This document shows, in pieces, positions 12,126 to 24,062 of a stretch of 64,000 nt of DNA. Both the position numbers and the translations under genes were made by a program. Position 1 is the stretch's first letter. Each line of letters begins with the position of its first letter. This stretch comes from Nilaparvata lugens (taxonomy: Eukaryota; Arthropoda; Insecta; Hemiptera; Delphacidae). Under the pieces are notes generated by a model. That model was not told where the DNA came from, did not search any database, and saw nothing but the letters and a program-made list of their open reading frames with translations. The stretch spans positions 10,521,900 to 10,585,899 of the forward strand of contig NC_052506.1 in the NCBI RefSeq assembly GCF_014356525.2, given 5' to 3'.

Positions 12126-12244
12126 TTGGGAACAACCTAACAGATTTTCACTATTCTGAAACGTCCAGCATTATCAAGATAAGTATTTCTATGTTATTTA
12201 CACCAGTTTCAGTGCTGCACAATGGTTATTTGTATATCTAGAGT

Positions 12245-12935
12245 GAAAAGTACGACTTTTTCTCCCTGTGGGAAAAAGTTTGAAGCCCGAGGCGAAGCCG
12301 AGGGCAACAATTTTCCTGAGGGAGAAAAAGTATTTTTCGCTCGTGATGTACACAACATTTTTCCTCCATAGACATTTTTTTATAGAAACAGCAAATCAAA
12401 TCATTTTAATAACTTACGTTATTAGTGACAATGTTTACTAACAACATAACCTAAAATCTAAAACGTAAATCCCGATCGTCTGATTGGCACTGCCGATTGC
12501 GCTATCTATCGGTAAAAGTTATAACAATTATCAGCTGAGCGGCTATCAAAAATGGCTGACTCCAGATCACGCGGTTCAGATTTGAATTGCAGATGAAAAA
12601 TATAATATGATGGCTGGTATTTTGAATAGAATAAAATATTTTAAAATTTGTATAAATTTTTATCGTCTACTAATAGTAAGTATATAATAAATATCATACA
12701 AACATATATTTCATGAGTTGATAAAATTTCTGGTTGTGGTATTGAATTCAGTTGATTCAATGACAGACACCTCTATTATGCTTCCTTATCTGAGCTTAGA
12801 CCTTCTAACATATTTCAAATGTAAGTTTTTAAAATAGAGATGCTTCCCATGTTATTTGAATGGAGTCACTTTTCCTCCCTAGGGAGTTTTTCTGTTTTTT
12901 ACTACCGAGAGCGAAAAAGTGACACTTTAGTATTA
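12245..12935. mobile_element. Possible fold-back element with GGGAGAAAAAGT motifs
   Basis: ACTTTTTCTCCCTG (12252) and GGGAGAAAAAGT (12320) are inverted. Related TCACTTTTCCTCCC and GCGAAAAAGTGAC stand at 12866-12925. The inner 500 bp is AT-rich. Borders and class are uncertain. Confidence 0.4.
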
Positions 12936-13327
12936 GGTTTCAGGGAGTAAAGTAAGTACTTTGGACAGTAGGTGGAGGAAAAAGAAATTGTGGTCAAGAT
13001 AATAACAGAATAAAAGCAGTTTTGGGGGAATGTCTGTTGTTTTTGCCTGGATTGTAACTTTTGTCTATGACTAAATAAATAAATAGAATAAATGAACAAC
13101 GATTCCTTCCTCGAGATATACATACCATAGACGGTGATTTCTAGAAAAAAACAATTTTCATAGACTAAGAGATTTCTTAATAGATTTTTCCAATAGTTGA
13201 TTCTTTGAAACAATATTTCAACTCTATTGATTTTACAAATTACCTTATCAAGTTGAAATTACCTTTTAATTATAGATTTTGCGTTATTTTGTCAGATAGA
13301 TTTTTGTACAGTTTGTGATGATACATC
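12936..13327. other. AT-rich stretch, nothing recognised
   Basis: The minus-strand ORF here (103 codons) has no recognisable domain and biased AT-rich codons. I see no evidence that it is a gene. Confidence 0.45.
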
Positions 13328-13541
13328 TATAATATAATGAAGGAAAGAACTGGCTTATACACGTACTGGATAGCAAATTCACGAATGACGCATCATCACT
13401 TCTCAACTACTCAACTGATTAACTTGTGATTTTGCATATAGTTTCTTAATTTACCGAGGATGGTTAGTACGCCTATTTTAAGTTATTCAAGATTTCAGTA
13501 CGTCAAATTTTTAATTAGACCCTTGCAGAGCAAGAGTTACC
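13328..13541 (-). repeat. RTE-tail-like dispersed repeat, copy 2
   Basis: Reverse complement of the 4164 repeat: minus-strand CAGGTAACTCTTGCTC at its start, ATAAGCC..TTCTTTCC and then an ATTATATTATAG-type end. It abuts a T element at 13545. Confidence 0.7.
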
Positions 13542-13546
13542 TGCTA

Positions 13547-13761
13547 TAGTGAGGTCCACGTCATAATGGCAGTATTTAATTAACATTGGTGTTGCTATAC
13601 TTGTCTATCACTTGACAAAGCAGGTAGCACTATCCTTTTCTAGCTCCGCAACTATGCCAAATCTGTTTTTGACAATGTAGAAATGTAATTACTTAAGACA
13701 GAGAATTGGCAACGCTGTTCTCTTATCTTTATATACTGCCATTATAACGTGGACCTCACTA
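13547..13761. mobile_element. MITE family T, copy a (215 bp)
   Basis: Terminal inverted repeats of about 28 bp start TAGTGAGGTCCACG and hold ATAATGGCAGT. TA flanks both sides. It is the shortest of five T copies here. Confidence 0.88.
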
Positions 13762-13835
13762 TAGTTCTCTTATAAAAGATAAAGGTAACAAATTCAACAA
13801 CAAATTATTAATATTCTATGATTCCCGGTAATATT

Positions 13836-14150
13836 ATTTATTATTTATTTATTTATACGTGGATACAATAACAAATCATATAAATATGATTGGGAAGGAA
13901 CAACAGGCTTGGCCCAAAACTATTCCATTCCCAAATTTTGATTACATGTCCAAAAAATAGGTTATGTTTCTTCTGTAAGAAGTTCAAGCTCAACTTTCGT
14001 CCAAAAATAAATATGAGATGCAAATTTTAAATTTAGAAAAATTAAAACACCAAATTATAGTTAAATATTACACTTAATTATCACTGCACATTGTATTAAG
14101 TTATTTTATGAATTTTGAAGCCAAAAATACACACAAATATTCCCAATTAT
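13836..14150 (-). repeat. Hairpin-tail retroposon fragment
   Basis: On the minus strand GGGAATGGAATAG and CTGTTGTTCCTTCCC can pair around GTTTTGGGCCAAGC. An AATAAATAAATAAT tail follows at 13840-13855. The inner part to about 14150 is AT-rich. Confidence 0.55.
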
Positions 14151-14329
14151 ACACCTACGAAAGATTCCACGTGACGGTTCTTTAAGCTACGATGCTACAA
14201 AAGTGGAAAAATAAACCCGGGGAAAAAAGAGTATAATTTTGTATTTTCAGTAGTATTACACGATATTTCATAGCCGAACAGGTGTATATTGAGATACATT
14301 ATCGCAGCTGGTCCAGTCCAGCGGAAATA

Positions 14330-15010
14330 GCGTCCTAATCCCAGCAGTCGGATAGACTGGAAGCGTCTATTAGATGGCGGGCAAAGAAAATTCTACAGAT
14401 CCGGGATGAGAGCTGCAAATCCTGGCCACAATTCGGCGCTTGAGAGAGAGAGAGGGAGTGAAAGAGAGAGGATTTGGCCGCGGGATGAGAGCCGAGCACG
14501 GAACCCGGGGATAGGTTTCCTCTGATATTTTTATCGGGGAAGAAATTTATGGTTTAGAACCTAGGAATCCCTTTTTCTGGAGGAACTGAAGATTATCAGG
14601 CCAAGTCGAAAGGCGTGCAGGGTGAGCGTGCGAGAAGAAGAAGAAGAAGAAGAAGAAGAAGAAGAAGAAAAGAAGAAGAAGAAGAAGAAAAAAGGAAGAA
14701 GTAGAAGAAGAAGAAGAAGGAGAAGAAGCGACAGAAACAGAGAACGTTGAGAGCTAAAGTGTATGGTGTGTTTTCTCTTTTCAACTTACTTCACCCATGA
14801 ATGAGCGGCGAGGAGGAGGTGAGAAAGTGTGCGTGCGTGCACTCCTCCTGTATAAAAGGGTTCGCATGTATTTGGCGCGCTTTGTACATTTTCTCATTCT
14901 ATTGCTTTCTCGTTTACTCTCTGTCCGCCCTTCAATTCCTCACCCCCCCCCCATAACAATTCCTCACCCCCCCACCAACACTCTCTCCTAAACCCCCCCC
15001 CAACCAAGTT
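14330..15010. promoter_or_regulatory. CpG-richer island with (GAA)n and a TATA-like box; possible host promoter or 5' exon
   Basis: Composition changes from AT-rich repeats to mixed sequence with CpGs (14370-14520) and a GAGA run (14443-14470). It includes a (GAA)n tract at 14633-14730 and TATAAAAG at 14851 followed by GC-rich bases, then C-rich pyrimidine sequence (14936-15002). No ORF with a known domain is present. Promoter function is inference only. Confidence 0.3.
14633..14730. repeat. (GAA)n purine microsatellite
   Basis: AAG/GAA units are nearly continuous over about 98 bp, with a few point changes. Confidence 0.95.
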
Positions 15011-15233
15011 CTGCCTTTCGCATTTATCTCTTCAATAGCAGCCACCCTACACCTATATCTTCATTTAGTATCAACGATTTTGTACTCTCAAGACATTTAT
15101 GTTTATATCACGGTAATACGTTCTGATATTTTCGGGAGTTCTGGAGGGAATTAATCAGCAACTCCATTGTAATCTGGCAAGCAGGATGCATGTTGAAGGG
15201 GTGGCTTAACCAAATTACATTGTATCATCTATC

Positions 15234-15401
15234 GTTGCAAAATCTTAATTCCGTTAAATCAATCCAGGGAGGAGGATCGTTCTGCAGTCTGTAATTTATG
15301 CAGAGCTCTGATAATTGAAAACCGAATATTACAGACTAAAGAATGATCCTTCTCACTGGATTGATTTTACGGAATTAAAATTTTGCAGCGATAGAATCAT
15401 A
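15234..15401. mobile_element. MITE F
   Basis: Inverted arms of about 70 bp: CTATCGTTGCAAAATC..AATCAATCCAG and the complement near 15330-15395. The loop is about 35 bp. No clear target duplication. A 300-bp stretch to T copy b follows with nothing recognised. Confidence 0.75.
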
Positions 15402-15718
15402 AAGAGCTCTTCACGACAAAGATTCTTGAGGGAAGAATATAATTGACATGATTATAATTTGTGGATAATATGGGAGTCTCATTCCATGGAATTTATTATT
15501 AATTTGACGATCAATTTCAAAGCTTGAAACATAAAAATCTTCTCTAAAACAATATTTTATTCACTATCTTAAATGATGAAAGGCTCACTTCTCTTTCTTG
15601 CATTTTATTTCAGTAAAGTCTGAGATTTCTCATGAATGCTTTTCTGAATCCTTTTCAAGTTTTTTAAGATAACTTGTACTTCAGTCTGACATGATGTATC
15701 TTCTTTATTAAGATATTA

Positions 15719-16379
15719 TAGTGAGGTCCACGTTATAATGACAGTGCTTGATTAGCAATTGTATTGCTATCCATGTCTATCATTCAACAAAACGGATAGC
15801 GCTATCTCTTTCTCGCTTTGCTCTGTTGCCAGATCGTTTTTTAACAATGTAGAGATATAATTCATTAACAAAATATTTGATCTTGATCATGAAAATTCAT
15901 TATGAAATTATTTAAAAATAATTTTTTTTGCGTAATAAAATACAATTGATTATTTTAAACGAGAATGAACAGTTAATATTACATCAATAAACCGGTCTCA
16001 GTTATTTATTTATTTATTCAATCATTCAAGATTACACAACTTACAGAAAAGTACGACAGGCTTCTAAGCCCAAAACGGTTCCAATTCTAATTTATACAAC
16101 AGTCCAAATGTAGCTAGGTTATGAGTCACTTAACATTTTTCAATTACACATTCAATTTACAATTCAAAACTCACAAAAATCATTTTTGAATTAGAAAAAT
16201 ACTTCTAAATTAAATTAAATCAATCACAATTGATTGGAAAATTCCAAACTTTGAAAAACTATAAAATATTGAGACCAAAATTTACCAGTTACCCTCCATA
16301 GAAGGCATTGACAAGACAGAGGATCGCCAACGTTGTTCTCCTATCTTTCTCCACTGCCATTATAACGTGGACCTCACTA
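15719..16379. mobile_element. MITE family T, copy b, with nested retroposon
   Basis: The ends are TAGTGAGGTCCACG / CGTGGACCTCACTA with flanking TA. The copy is enlarged to 661 bp by a family-B retroposon at about 16000-16305; without it the length (about 355 bp) matches T copy c. Confidence 0.85.
16000..16305 (-). repeat. Family-B retroposon nested in T
   Basis: A TTTATTTATT end, then (minus strand) GGAACCGTTTTGGGC, AGAAGCCTGTCGTACTT and CCTAGCTACATTTGGACTG upstream. About 120 bp is shared with 21345-21480. Confidence 0.7.
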
Positions 16380-16939
16380 TAGTCATTATATACTTTCAGC
16401 TATTTCCGATTGATAAAAATTGTTTATTTACCTTACACCTGCATCATAGATCATGCATGATATAGTTACGAACCTGAAACAGAGAAAATGATTTATTAAA
16501 TAACGGAATATCAACTACATATTAATGATTTATTGAAATATCGTAATACGCTTTTAGATTTCTAGTAGATATTCGAGAAATATTTGAGATTAGTCTCTTC
16601 TTTTAATAGAGGAAGGACAAATTTCCCATTCATGACTACATTATCAGAAGCTCCTCTCTTCATTTTGAGGATAAAAGTTTGAATGACTCTCAAAACTTTT
16701 CAAAAGATGTTCATTTTATTAGAGGAGGTTATAGAGTTTTTCAATGACATGATATCTGAGAGCCACAAAAGTCGAGATATTTTTCTGGCATTACAGACTA
16801 TCGTTTGCTGGATAGAGTTTGGAATGATACGATGTCTTATTGAGAGATGTGCGTCTGTGTATGTGAGTGTAGGCCTGTGTGTGTGAGTGTGGTAGGTAGT
16901 ACAGCGTCGAGTCTGGAAAAGGGGTGTTTGCAAAGGTTT

Positions 16940-17300
16940 ACTTGATAGGAAGTGACGTGCTAATATCAGCGTCTAGCTTGCCGGCTTCTTCTACCAGTCA
17001 CTTGCAGTCAAGTTCCCGACAGAAATAGCGCAGTGTCGGAAGGTTTTATCTGCTAGGTATTGACGGAGGCGGCGGAGGCGGCGGAGACGGCAGTGGCATA
17101 TCGATAGCCCCGGGGGCGGGAGACGTGGGTTACACAGCTTGAAATTGCAACCGGAAAAGAACCAGGAGAACGCCTCTTATTGGCTGCTGCGCCAAGCTTC
17201 ACTCACACTATCACACTAGTAGTGAAAGCACGCATGAGGTCGGCTCACTAAAATCGACTGAGATTAGACGCTCGGAATTTCAATCACTCGTTTTTTCGTT
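16940..17300. promoter_or_regulatory. GC-rich island (GGCGGAGGC repeats, CCAAT-like ATTGG)
   Basis: Two GGCGGAGGC units at 17066-17083, CCCCGGGGGCGGG near 17108, and ATTGG at 17178. No convincing ORF. The composition is unlike the flanks; it is a candidate host regulatory or 5' UTR sequence. Confidence 0.3.
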
Positions 17301-18020
17301 TCAGGAAATATTAAAGTTTGAGGCGGCTATGAAAAAATCGATGACCAGACTAGATTCGCGTGAAACAAGTATTAGTGATCAAATTCAAATTCAAATTTAT
17401 TTATTCAAGTAAGTCACAATACATTCTGGTCTATACACGAATCTACAATAAATTACAGTACAACAGCTAATTATGCAACAAATTTCACATATTATGAAAA
17501 CTTATTAATTACAATGAAGATTGAATGGAACATTAGAATATTGATAATATAGTATTGTAATGTAACTACATAAATCAGCGGTTTTTCAACAATGAATAAA
17601 TGATAACTTCAATGAATAAATATACACCCCACTATAAATTATATGTGTTGGGGTATAAGTAATTAGTAATTACTTAAGGATATAAGTAATTGCTTATTGG
17701 TGTTATAATTACTATTTACAAACTTCATTCACTGATATAGGATTAAAGATCACACATATATTAATACTACAATCTTCCTACTACCCAAAATTAAAGAATT
17801 GAGAAAACAAATGTTTTCCACTTATTAATGACGTTTTAATACATTGAATGAGCAAATTTATACAAAAATATTGTTAGTACAATATTTTATGAACATCTCT
17901 TTCAAGAAGATCTGAATTAATCTAGAAATACTGTAATTAGAAAAATATTTTAAAGTCAAGTAGTAGAATGATTTATGACAATGATCAATATTGGAAAGTA
18001 AGTATTTCATTTATTTTATA
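17301..18020. repeat. AT-rich, retroposon-tail-like start, otherwise unassigned
   Basis: 17385-17480 starts with TTCAAATTTATTTATTCAAG, as many retroposon tails here do. The remainder is AT-rich with no ORF. Confidence 0.4.
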
Positions 18021-18290
18021 GGAGTGACCGTAGTCGAGTGGATCAGATGCTGGCTTAATGATTCAGAGGCCCGGGTTCAAATCCCGGCCCGGGCAAGATA
18101 TTTATCTCGGGACACTCCCGTGTTTCGGATGGACACGTTAAGCCGTCGGTCCCGGCTGCCTAAAAATCAGTCGATAGGTCATGTCAGAGGTCTTGGAATT
18201 AATCAGTTGCGACCTGAAAACTCTGACACCAGACCCTGAGCCAGCCAGGTCACACGATATTATTATTATTTATTTATTTATTTTATTTCA
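18021..18290 (+). mobile_element. tRNA-derived SINE
   Basis: The tRNA-like head has an A-box at TAGTCGAGTGGATCAGATGC (18031-18050) and a perfect-looking B-box GGTTCAAATCC (18074-18084), flanked by CCCGG stems. The body carries GTTTCGGATGGACACG and TTAAGCCGTCGGTCCC (18120-18153), a phrase seen in many arthropod SINEs. The tail is (ATT)n then (TTTA)n at 18258-18290. Transcription would be by RNA polymerase III from the internal boxes. The overlapping ORFs are incidental. Confidence 0.88.
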
Positions 18291-18519
18291 TTTACGCATG
18301 CACAAAATCAAAACAAGTATTGTAATGAGATTTGTTCGGATGGTTGCAAATTTCATTGTAGAAGTTTAAATTATAGTTCTTTGCACGAGATATTTCAAAA
18401 ACTCATAAAATCACGTTTTATGAAAAGCTAATAGCTGCAATTGTTACTGTAACAGGCAATAATACTTAACTTATCAATATATTACAAATCTACAGAAAAA
18501 TATATATACAAGAAATAAT

Positions 18520-18705
18520 AGACAATAAATACACCTAAATTGTGACTATTTGGTGTAATGGTTAGCACCTGAATTTTACAAATTCACCTTACAAAAAATA
18601 ACAGGCAATGAATACACCTGAATTGTGACTATTTGGTGTAATGGTTAGCACCTGAATTTTACAAATTCAACTTGCAAATTTGGTGTGATGGTTAGCACCT
18701 TGAAT
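18520..18705 (+). repeat. Tandem tRNA-like 5' halves
   Basis: TTTGGTGTAATGGTTAGCAC occurs at 18549 and 18632 (83-bp period), and a third, shorter copy with TGTGATGG at 18679. GGTG/CACC forms a D-stem. In the first two, TGAAT..ATTCA closes a 7-nt loop TTTACAA with T33 and a TAC centre, as in tRNA-Val(UAC). There is no T-arm or B-box. Confidence 0.75.
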
Positions 18706-18999
18706 TCTCTACAGCACAATCAAATTGATCTTGATAACTGATTAGTTCTCTAGTGAGAGGATTCAGGGCTCCCAATTGTAGAAATAATTGACAAGATATG
18801 ACTGTGGAGAAGTCTTTATGAAACTAGATAAGTACAGCAGTCATTTTTCATGTCGAGGAAGGAAGAGGGTTGGTAAGTTTTCAGATTTCTTCGGTTGGAT
18901 TTTGCACGAGGTTACCTTTCGACAGTAGGCAATAGATAAGTTAAGAAGCAGGATATGAAGAGTGTAGTGGATTCGAACATAGTTTCCGTATTTCCGAAG

Positions 19000-19400
19000 A
19001 ATTATAACTTGGCCGATAAATTAGAGCGACCCGGATAGAATAGTTTGGACACATGTGTACGTGGAGACGCTTCACAACCAGAAATACGCCGCTCTCGAGG
19101 GTGTATTTCCGGCATCTTCGGTGGATGATAGCGGAGGGTTGGCAAGGGAGGCGCCAGCAAATAATTTATAAAAGTCGCGAGGTGAAGAAAGAGCAACGGC
19201 GATTAAACGAGCTGAAATAGACGGAGAGGACGCCATTACAAACGGCAAAACTTTCAATGGCCATTTGAAAACAATACAAACGGCCGAGCTCGTAAATAAT
19301 TCGAAAACAATGGTGAGAAAGAGTTTATAAAGGACAAATGTAACTTGGTACCCGGGTATCGCCATCGGAGCCGGCAGCGGCACAGAGCCTACGGCTGCAA
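19000..19400. promoter_or_regulatory. Mixed-composition island, candidate conserved noncoding element
   Basis: 19010-19385 is rich in CpG and in short motifs such as GATTAAACGAGC and CGTAAATAATTC. It contains few repeats and no continuous frame with a domain. Function is inferred from composition only. Confidence 0.28.
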
Positions 19401-20422
19401 AAGGTCACAGCACACAAAAAACTAATGAATGTTCACTTCCGACTGCTACTAATCCCCCACTAGAAAAACTCTGCTTCCAAAAAATAACATCGCTTTGATC
19501 GGCTTACAAGCCGTAACTTGCTTGGAACCTATTCATCCGCGAATAAAAAGGCAAGCATTTTATTTTAAAATACCGAAATGTTGCTGAAATATACTGTTCT
19601 GCATTTGAAATTGGGAATTCAAATTAAATGAGATGTGAAAATGAACTTGAAATCAGATTTAGTAGGGACATGAATGTCTTTGTTTTCCAAGAGTTGTACG
19701 TGTTTAAATACTGTATGGACAGAATCGAAATAAATAATATATTGCTGTATTATTATATCTTCATATTTCTCTCCTACCTGAAGATATTGTTGAAATTTTA
19801 AATGTTGATATGTTCATGATATACCTTCCCGCAAGGGACTCCCCACCAACAAAAGCCATACGAATTTACTTTTTTTGTTCATGATATAACAATAGAAATT
19901 GAAGAATTGAATTTTCATTACAACAGTTCGAATAATTCAATGGTCCTCTTCCAGAGACCTATTCAATGTTAACTGAGATAATATTTTTTATTAAAAATAG
20001 TATTATGTTGGAAATTATTTTATAGTGTGGAGGAGGCAAAATGGAATTTTCAAGTGTTGTCTCCATGAATAAATAAATAAATGAAATATCTTGTTATCAA
20101 ATGACTTGACTTGATATCAAATGTGATAGATGATGGAACTTGCCTGGATCTTCAATGAAACCAAACAATGTTGAAGTATCACTGTTTAATTATTTCAAAA
20201 TACAATTTCAATAAGAACAGTATACATATATTTAATCCCTGTAGCTATTTGAGGGATATTTGAACAAAATACATTATAATTTAATAGGTTGCAATATATA
20301 AACAAATATAATATATAATACTTATCAATCTAGAATATAGATAATATAGGATCTTCTCTTAAATCAACAATAATTCTGTTACAAACATTCATGTGTGAGC
20401 GAGGAGTAAAGTAGTAAGAAAA
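19401..20422. other. AT-rich stretch, nothing recognised
   Basis: No ORF over 60 codons, no palindrome, no match to other families seen. Confidence 0.45.
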
Positions 20423-20665
20423 TCAAAGACCTTGAAGAGATATAGACCCACAATGCCTATGCCTTCCCAATGATAGCTCTTACTTGAAATTGAAGACCGC
20501 CATTGGGGTATTTCAGCAGGAGATATTATATCTATATATTTGTAATATTATAGATTACAAAGGTATGTAATAATCTTATAGGTTGCCCCCTCAATGGCCG
20601 ATTTCGATTCCAAGTACGACACTAGCGCTGCATGTGAGTCTATGCATCTTTAAGGTCTTTGGTAA
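20423..20665 (+). repeat. Internal fragment of family Y
   Basis: TCAAAGACCTTGAAGAG, TGCCTATGCCTTCCCAATG, AATGGCCGATTTC and AGCGCTGCATGTGAGTCT are shared in order with the minus strand of 58620-58875. Confidence 0.7.
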
Positions 20666-20674
20666 TAATTGAGT

Positions 20675-20845
20675 GATACAAAATAATTCAAGAGGAATAC
20701 AAAAGCAATTTGAACCTCCAAATCAAATAAATCTGTGGAAATTGAAATGTACCTTGAAATACAAAATAATTCAAGAGGAATACATGGGTGATTTAAACTT
20801 TCAAATCAACTAAACCTATAGAAAGTAAATTTCACTGCAGCCTTT
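20675..20845 (+). repeat. 83-bp tandem duplication
   Basis: ACAAAATAATTCAAGAGGAA occurs at 20678 and 20761, and the following 60 bp are similar. Confidence 0.75.
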
Positions 20846-20968
20846 TTCCTTCAATTGATTCTATCCAAATAAACACAAGGTATTGATGTTCATATCTCAA
20901 CTATGTGCAACTCATTTCATGAAAGATATTCTTATCCTTTAGTCATTCTTATACTCATTACTCATCAG

Positions 20969-21543
20969 CTAGTAGTTCTGTGAACAGTAGACCTCACGCA
21001 GTATTCTCATCCACAAATACCTGATTGAAACTATATACCTTATGGAAATACAGCAATAGACTGGCTTCTCCACACATCTGTGTAATCACTTGTCAGCTGA
21101 TTATTTTATGATGAACAATTCTATAGTCTGATTTTTACTCCAATATGGCGTATGAAGGAGGCTCCTTTTTCCTTTTTATTATCCTTGAAATGCAAAATTT
21201 CCAAAAACCTTGTATATACGTCGACGCGCAATTATTAAAAAGGAACATACCTGTCAATTTCATGAAAATCTATTATCGCGTTTCGCCTTAAATGCGCAAC
21301 ATAAAAACATATAACATTCAAACATTTAAACATTTAATCATTTAATTTAATTTATTTAATCATTCATAATTACACAACGTACAGAAAGTACGACAGGCTT
21401 ATAAGCCCAAAACGGTTCCAATTCTAATTTATACAACAGTCCAAATGTAGCTAGGTTATGTGTCACTATTGATAAATATATACATTAAGAGAAATGCCAA
21501 ACCGTCGACTTGAATCTTAGACCTCACTTCGCTCGGTCAATTA
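20969..21543 (+). repeat. Family A, copy 2, with nested family-B tail
   Basis: The ends match copy 1 (AGTTCTGTGAACAG and CACTTCGCTCGGTCAA). About 135 bp at 21345-21480 is a family-B fragment inserted in the CATTTAAA tract. Confidence 0.8.
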
Positions 21544-21544
21544 A

Positions 21545-22460
21545 TAATATATATATAGATAGAGCGAAGTAAAAGATATTCTAATTATTTTTGGAGTCAT
21601 TCTTATTATTTTCACTCAAGAGATAATAGAGCGATCATAATTGTGACTCAAACTGCAAGAATTGTACGTGACGGTGAAAACGAAGAAAATGTAGAACAGG
21701 AACTAGAGTACGATAATGACAAGCATTATTAGTGCGGGAAGAGAGTGGAGCACAGGTACAGACAGCAGCATTCATTTGCCAAGTTCTTTTCAATGCGAAT
21801 AGAAAGAACGCGAAGCCAATGCAATGAGAGCTTATTCACAGTTACATTCAGATTAAATTGTCAGCATTCCTTAAGCACAACATCATAACATCTCATTTAA
21901 CCAATGCTGACACATTCAAGCGAAGTGCACAAGAGCGCAAGAAAAGATTGCACACAGGTACAGAACAAGAAATATGGACGAGCTCGTTTCAAAGCTAGCT
22001 ACCCTACATGATCCTGGCGAAATTATGCTGTTGAGATGAGGAACGGAACGATGAAGGCCTGGCCTGTCCGATCCCAACTGCCACAATTTCTTCATCGCAG
22101 ATGCTTCGGAGTCAGAAGCGAGCCGTCAAGAAAATAAGGAGTAAAATATTTTCATCTCACAGTTCCGAAATTGTTTCCTTCCTATTGGAAAAACTTAAAT
22201 TGTGAAATGGGAAGCGGGAAAGCAGTTGGTACATCTTTTTCCACTTCTATGCATACAATTTCCTCCACGTTTGGCAGTCTTGAGTATCTCGCACTCGATC
22301 AAAGAAAACTCCGCCATGTTTCTCACAGAAAACCGTGGATGTAGGTTACTGAGTTATTACTCTTATTAGAAATTCTCGACTGATATATGTAGTTCAACAT
22401 TGGGAGGGAACACTGATAGATTCTCAGTATGAAAACGAATTCATTCATGTTATATATATA
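21545..22460. other. Unassigned, mixed composition at 21690-22330
   Basis: Less AT-rich than its flanks, no ORF, no repeat match. Possible host noncoding sequence. Confidence 0.3.
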
Positions 22461-22461
22461 T

Positions 22462-23122
22462 AAAAGCGAAATGGCACTTACTCACTGACTGACTGACTCA
22501 CTCACTCGCAGAACTAAAAATCTACCGGACCAAAAACGTTCAAATTTGGTAGGTATGTTCAGTTGGCCCTTTAGAGGCGCACTAAGAAATCTTTCGGCAA
22601 TATATTAACTCTAAGGGTGGTTTTTAAGGTTTAAAGTTCGTCTTTTAGCATGTATATTCTTCTTATTCTCCTAATTTTAATTGAAAAAAGACCATACCAT
22701 ATGTTAATATAGAAAATAATCTAGAGAGAGTACCTCTTCCGAAAAAGTTGTTAACTGGTAACTAAATTAATAATTTTGTCAGGTTGGCATTAAGTTGAGT
22801 TGACTTTGTTAGGTTGGCACCAAGTTGAAGATTGAAATGCATTTATCGCGGAAAAATTTATTGGGCACTGCTACTTCAATCAGAGCTATTCCTGGGAATA
22901 TTATATTACTAACCGTCAGGCTCGCTTCGCTCGCCATATCCGTTTAGCCAGACGTTTAGTCTGGATCCCCGACTGGATCGTCCTAACATATGATAAAAAT
23001 GCTCAAATGAAAAATGCAGGCGAGCGAAGCGATCTCATTCTTGGACGATCCAGTCGGGGGTCCAGGGGGCGGAGCCCCCTGGCTAGACGGATATGGCGAG
23101 CGAAGCGAGCCTGACGGCTAGT
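22462..23122 (+). mobile_element. Non-autonomous element with CACTGACTGACTGAC start and GC-rich palindromic end
   Basis: 22462-22680 holds AAGCGAAATGGCACTTACTC, the ACTGACTGACTGACTCACTC run and CAAATTTGGTAGGTATGTTC, phrases I associate with a widespread invertebrate element end (memory). 22911-23122 is an imperfect palindrome: CTAACCGTCAGGCTCGC pairs with GCGAGCCTGACGGCTAG, and TCCCCGACTGGATCGTCC pairs with its complement. Inside the right arm CCAGGGGGC/GCCCCCTGG makes a 9-bp stem with a 3-nt loop (23061-23083). The final CTAG would suit a Helitron 3' end, but the class is unproven. Confidence 0.55.
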
Positions 23123-23124
23123 TC

Positions 23125-23700
23125 ATATTATATGATTGACAAGTTAGTGATGTTATGAATTTCAAAAAAAATCAAATATCAATCAGTTTCAATTAGTGAA
23201 CAATGTATTTATTATCACTTGAAAATTATGAGATGTTAAATAATTATATGACTTTAAAATTGCAATCACATCATAATATGTGAGTATAATAATAAAAGTA
23301 TTTATGAAAGCAATAATTTATTGTGGTTACACTCAAATTGATTTTTGGTCGTAAGATTTTTTTAATTATTACACAAAACTTGTCAAACAGAATATTATGT
23401 GTTCATGTGTTTACCAAGTTCCGTTCGATGTGGGAAATTTCAAAAGGACGGCAAAAATCGATGTGAGTGTAACTGGCTTTACATATAAACAATTGGGGGG
23501 AATTTACATTATTTGGCAATAATCAAGATAAGCGTTGATATAAGATATAGTGGCGAAAGTTGGTGTATATCTTATTTTTAAGGTGGGATGGATTGATTAT
23601 GTATTTAATTTCTACTTTAGTAATTTGAGGAGGAAATAAATTCATTTATTCATTCATGTTTACAATTTATTGCCGAAACACCCGGAATAAAGCAGAATAA
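23125..23700. other. AT-rich stretch with a family-Q half-copy
   Basis: 23395-23475 resembles a Q arm (CAAAAATCGATGTGAGTGT). Otherwise nothing recognised. Confidence 0.4.
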
Positions 23701-23735
23701 TATTGAATAATACATGCAAAAAATATATGCATGAC

Positions 23736-23915
23736 GGCCGGGTTGGTCTAGTGTTAAAGAGCGTCAATCTTCAGCCTACTAGAAACCACCTGGTTTGTGG
23801 GTTCGTATCCCGTCAATGGCATGGACGTTTGATCAATTCACCAACACACTTTGCATTACCCACGCACATGCAAAAACCTCATTTGGGAATCATCCGCAAT
23901 AAAAGAAATGTATAA
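23736..23915 (+). mobile_element. tRNA-derived SINE, second family
   Basis: A tRNA-like head with GGCCGGGTTGGTCTAGTGTT (A-box region at 23744) and B-box GGTTCGTATCC (23800-23810), then CCCGTCAATGGCATGGACG and an AATAAAAGAAATG end. The 70-codon ORF over it is an accident of the element. Confidence 0.82.
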
Positions 23916-24062
23916 CAGAGTTAAACCGAATAAAGAGCGAATTTTTCAGAATGAGGCCCTTGTAAAATAACAGTTATGAGGGAAATCAACTTTTATTTAT
24001 GTTGAGAGGACAAAAAGCTAATTTGTACAAGTTGATTAGTAATATTGTGAAACAATCGAGTA

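Noticed and set aside
18021..18095. Functional tRNA gene
   Set aside because: A- and B-boxes are present but acceptor ends do not pair convincingly, and a SINE body and tail follow.
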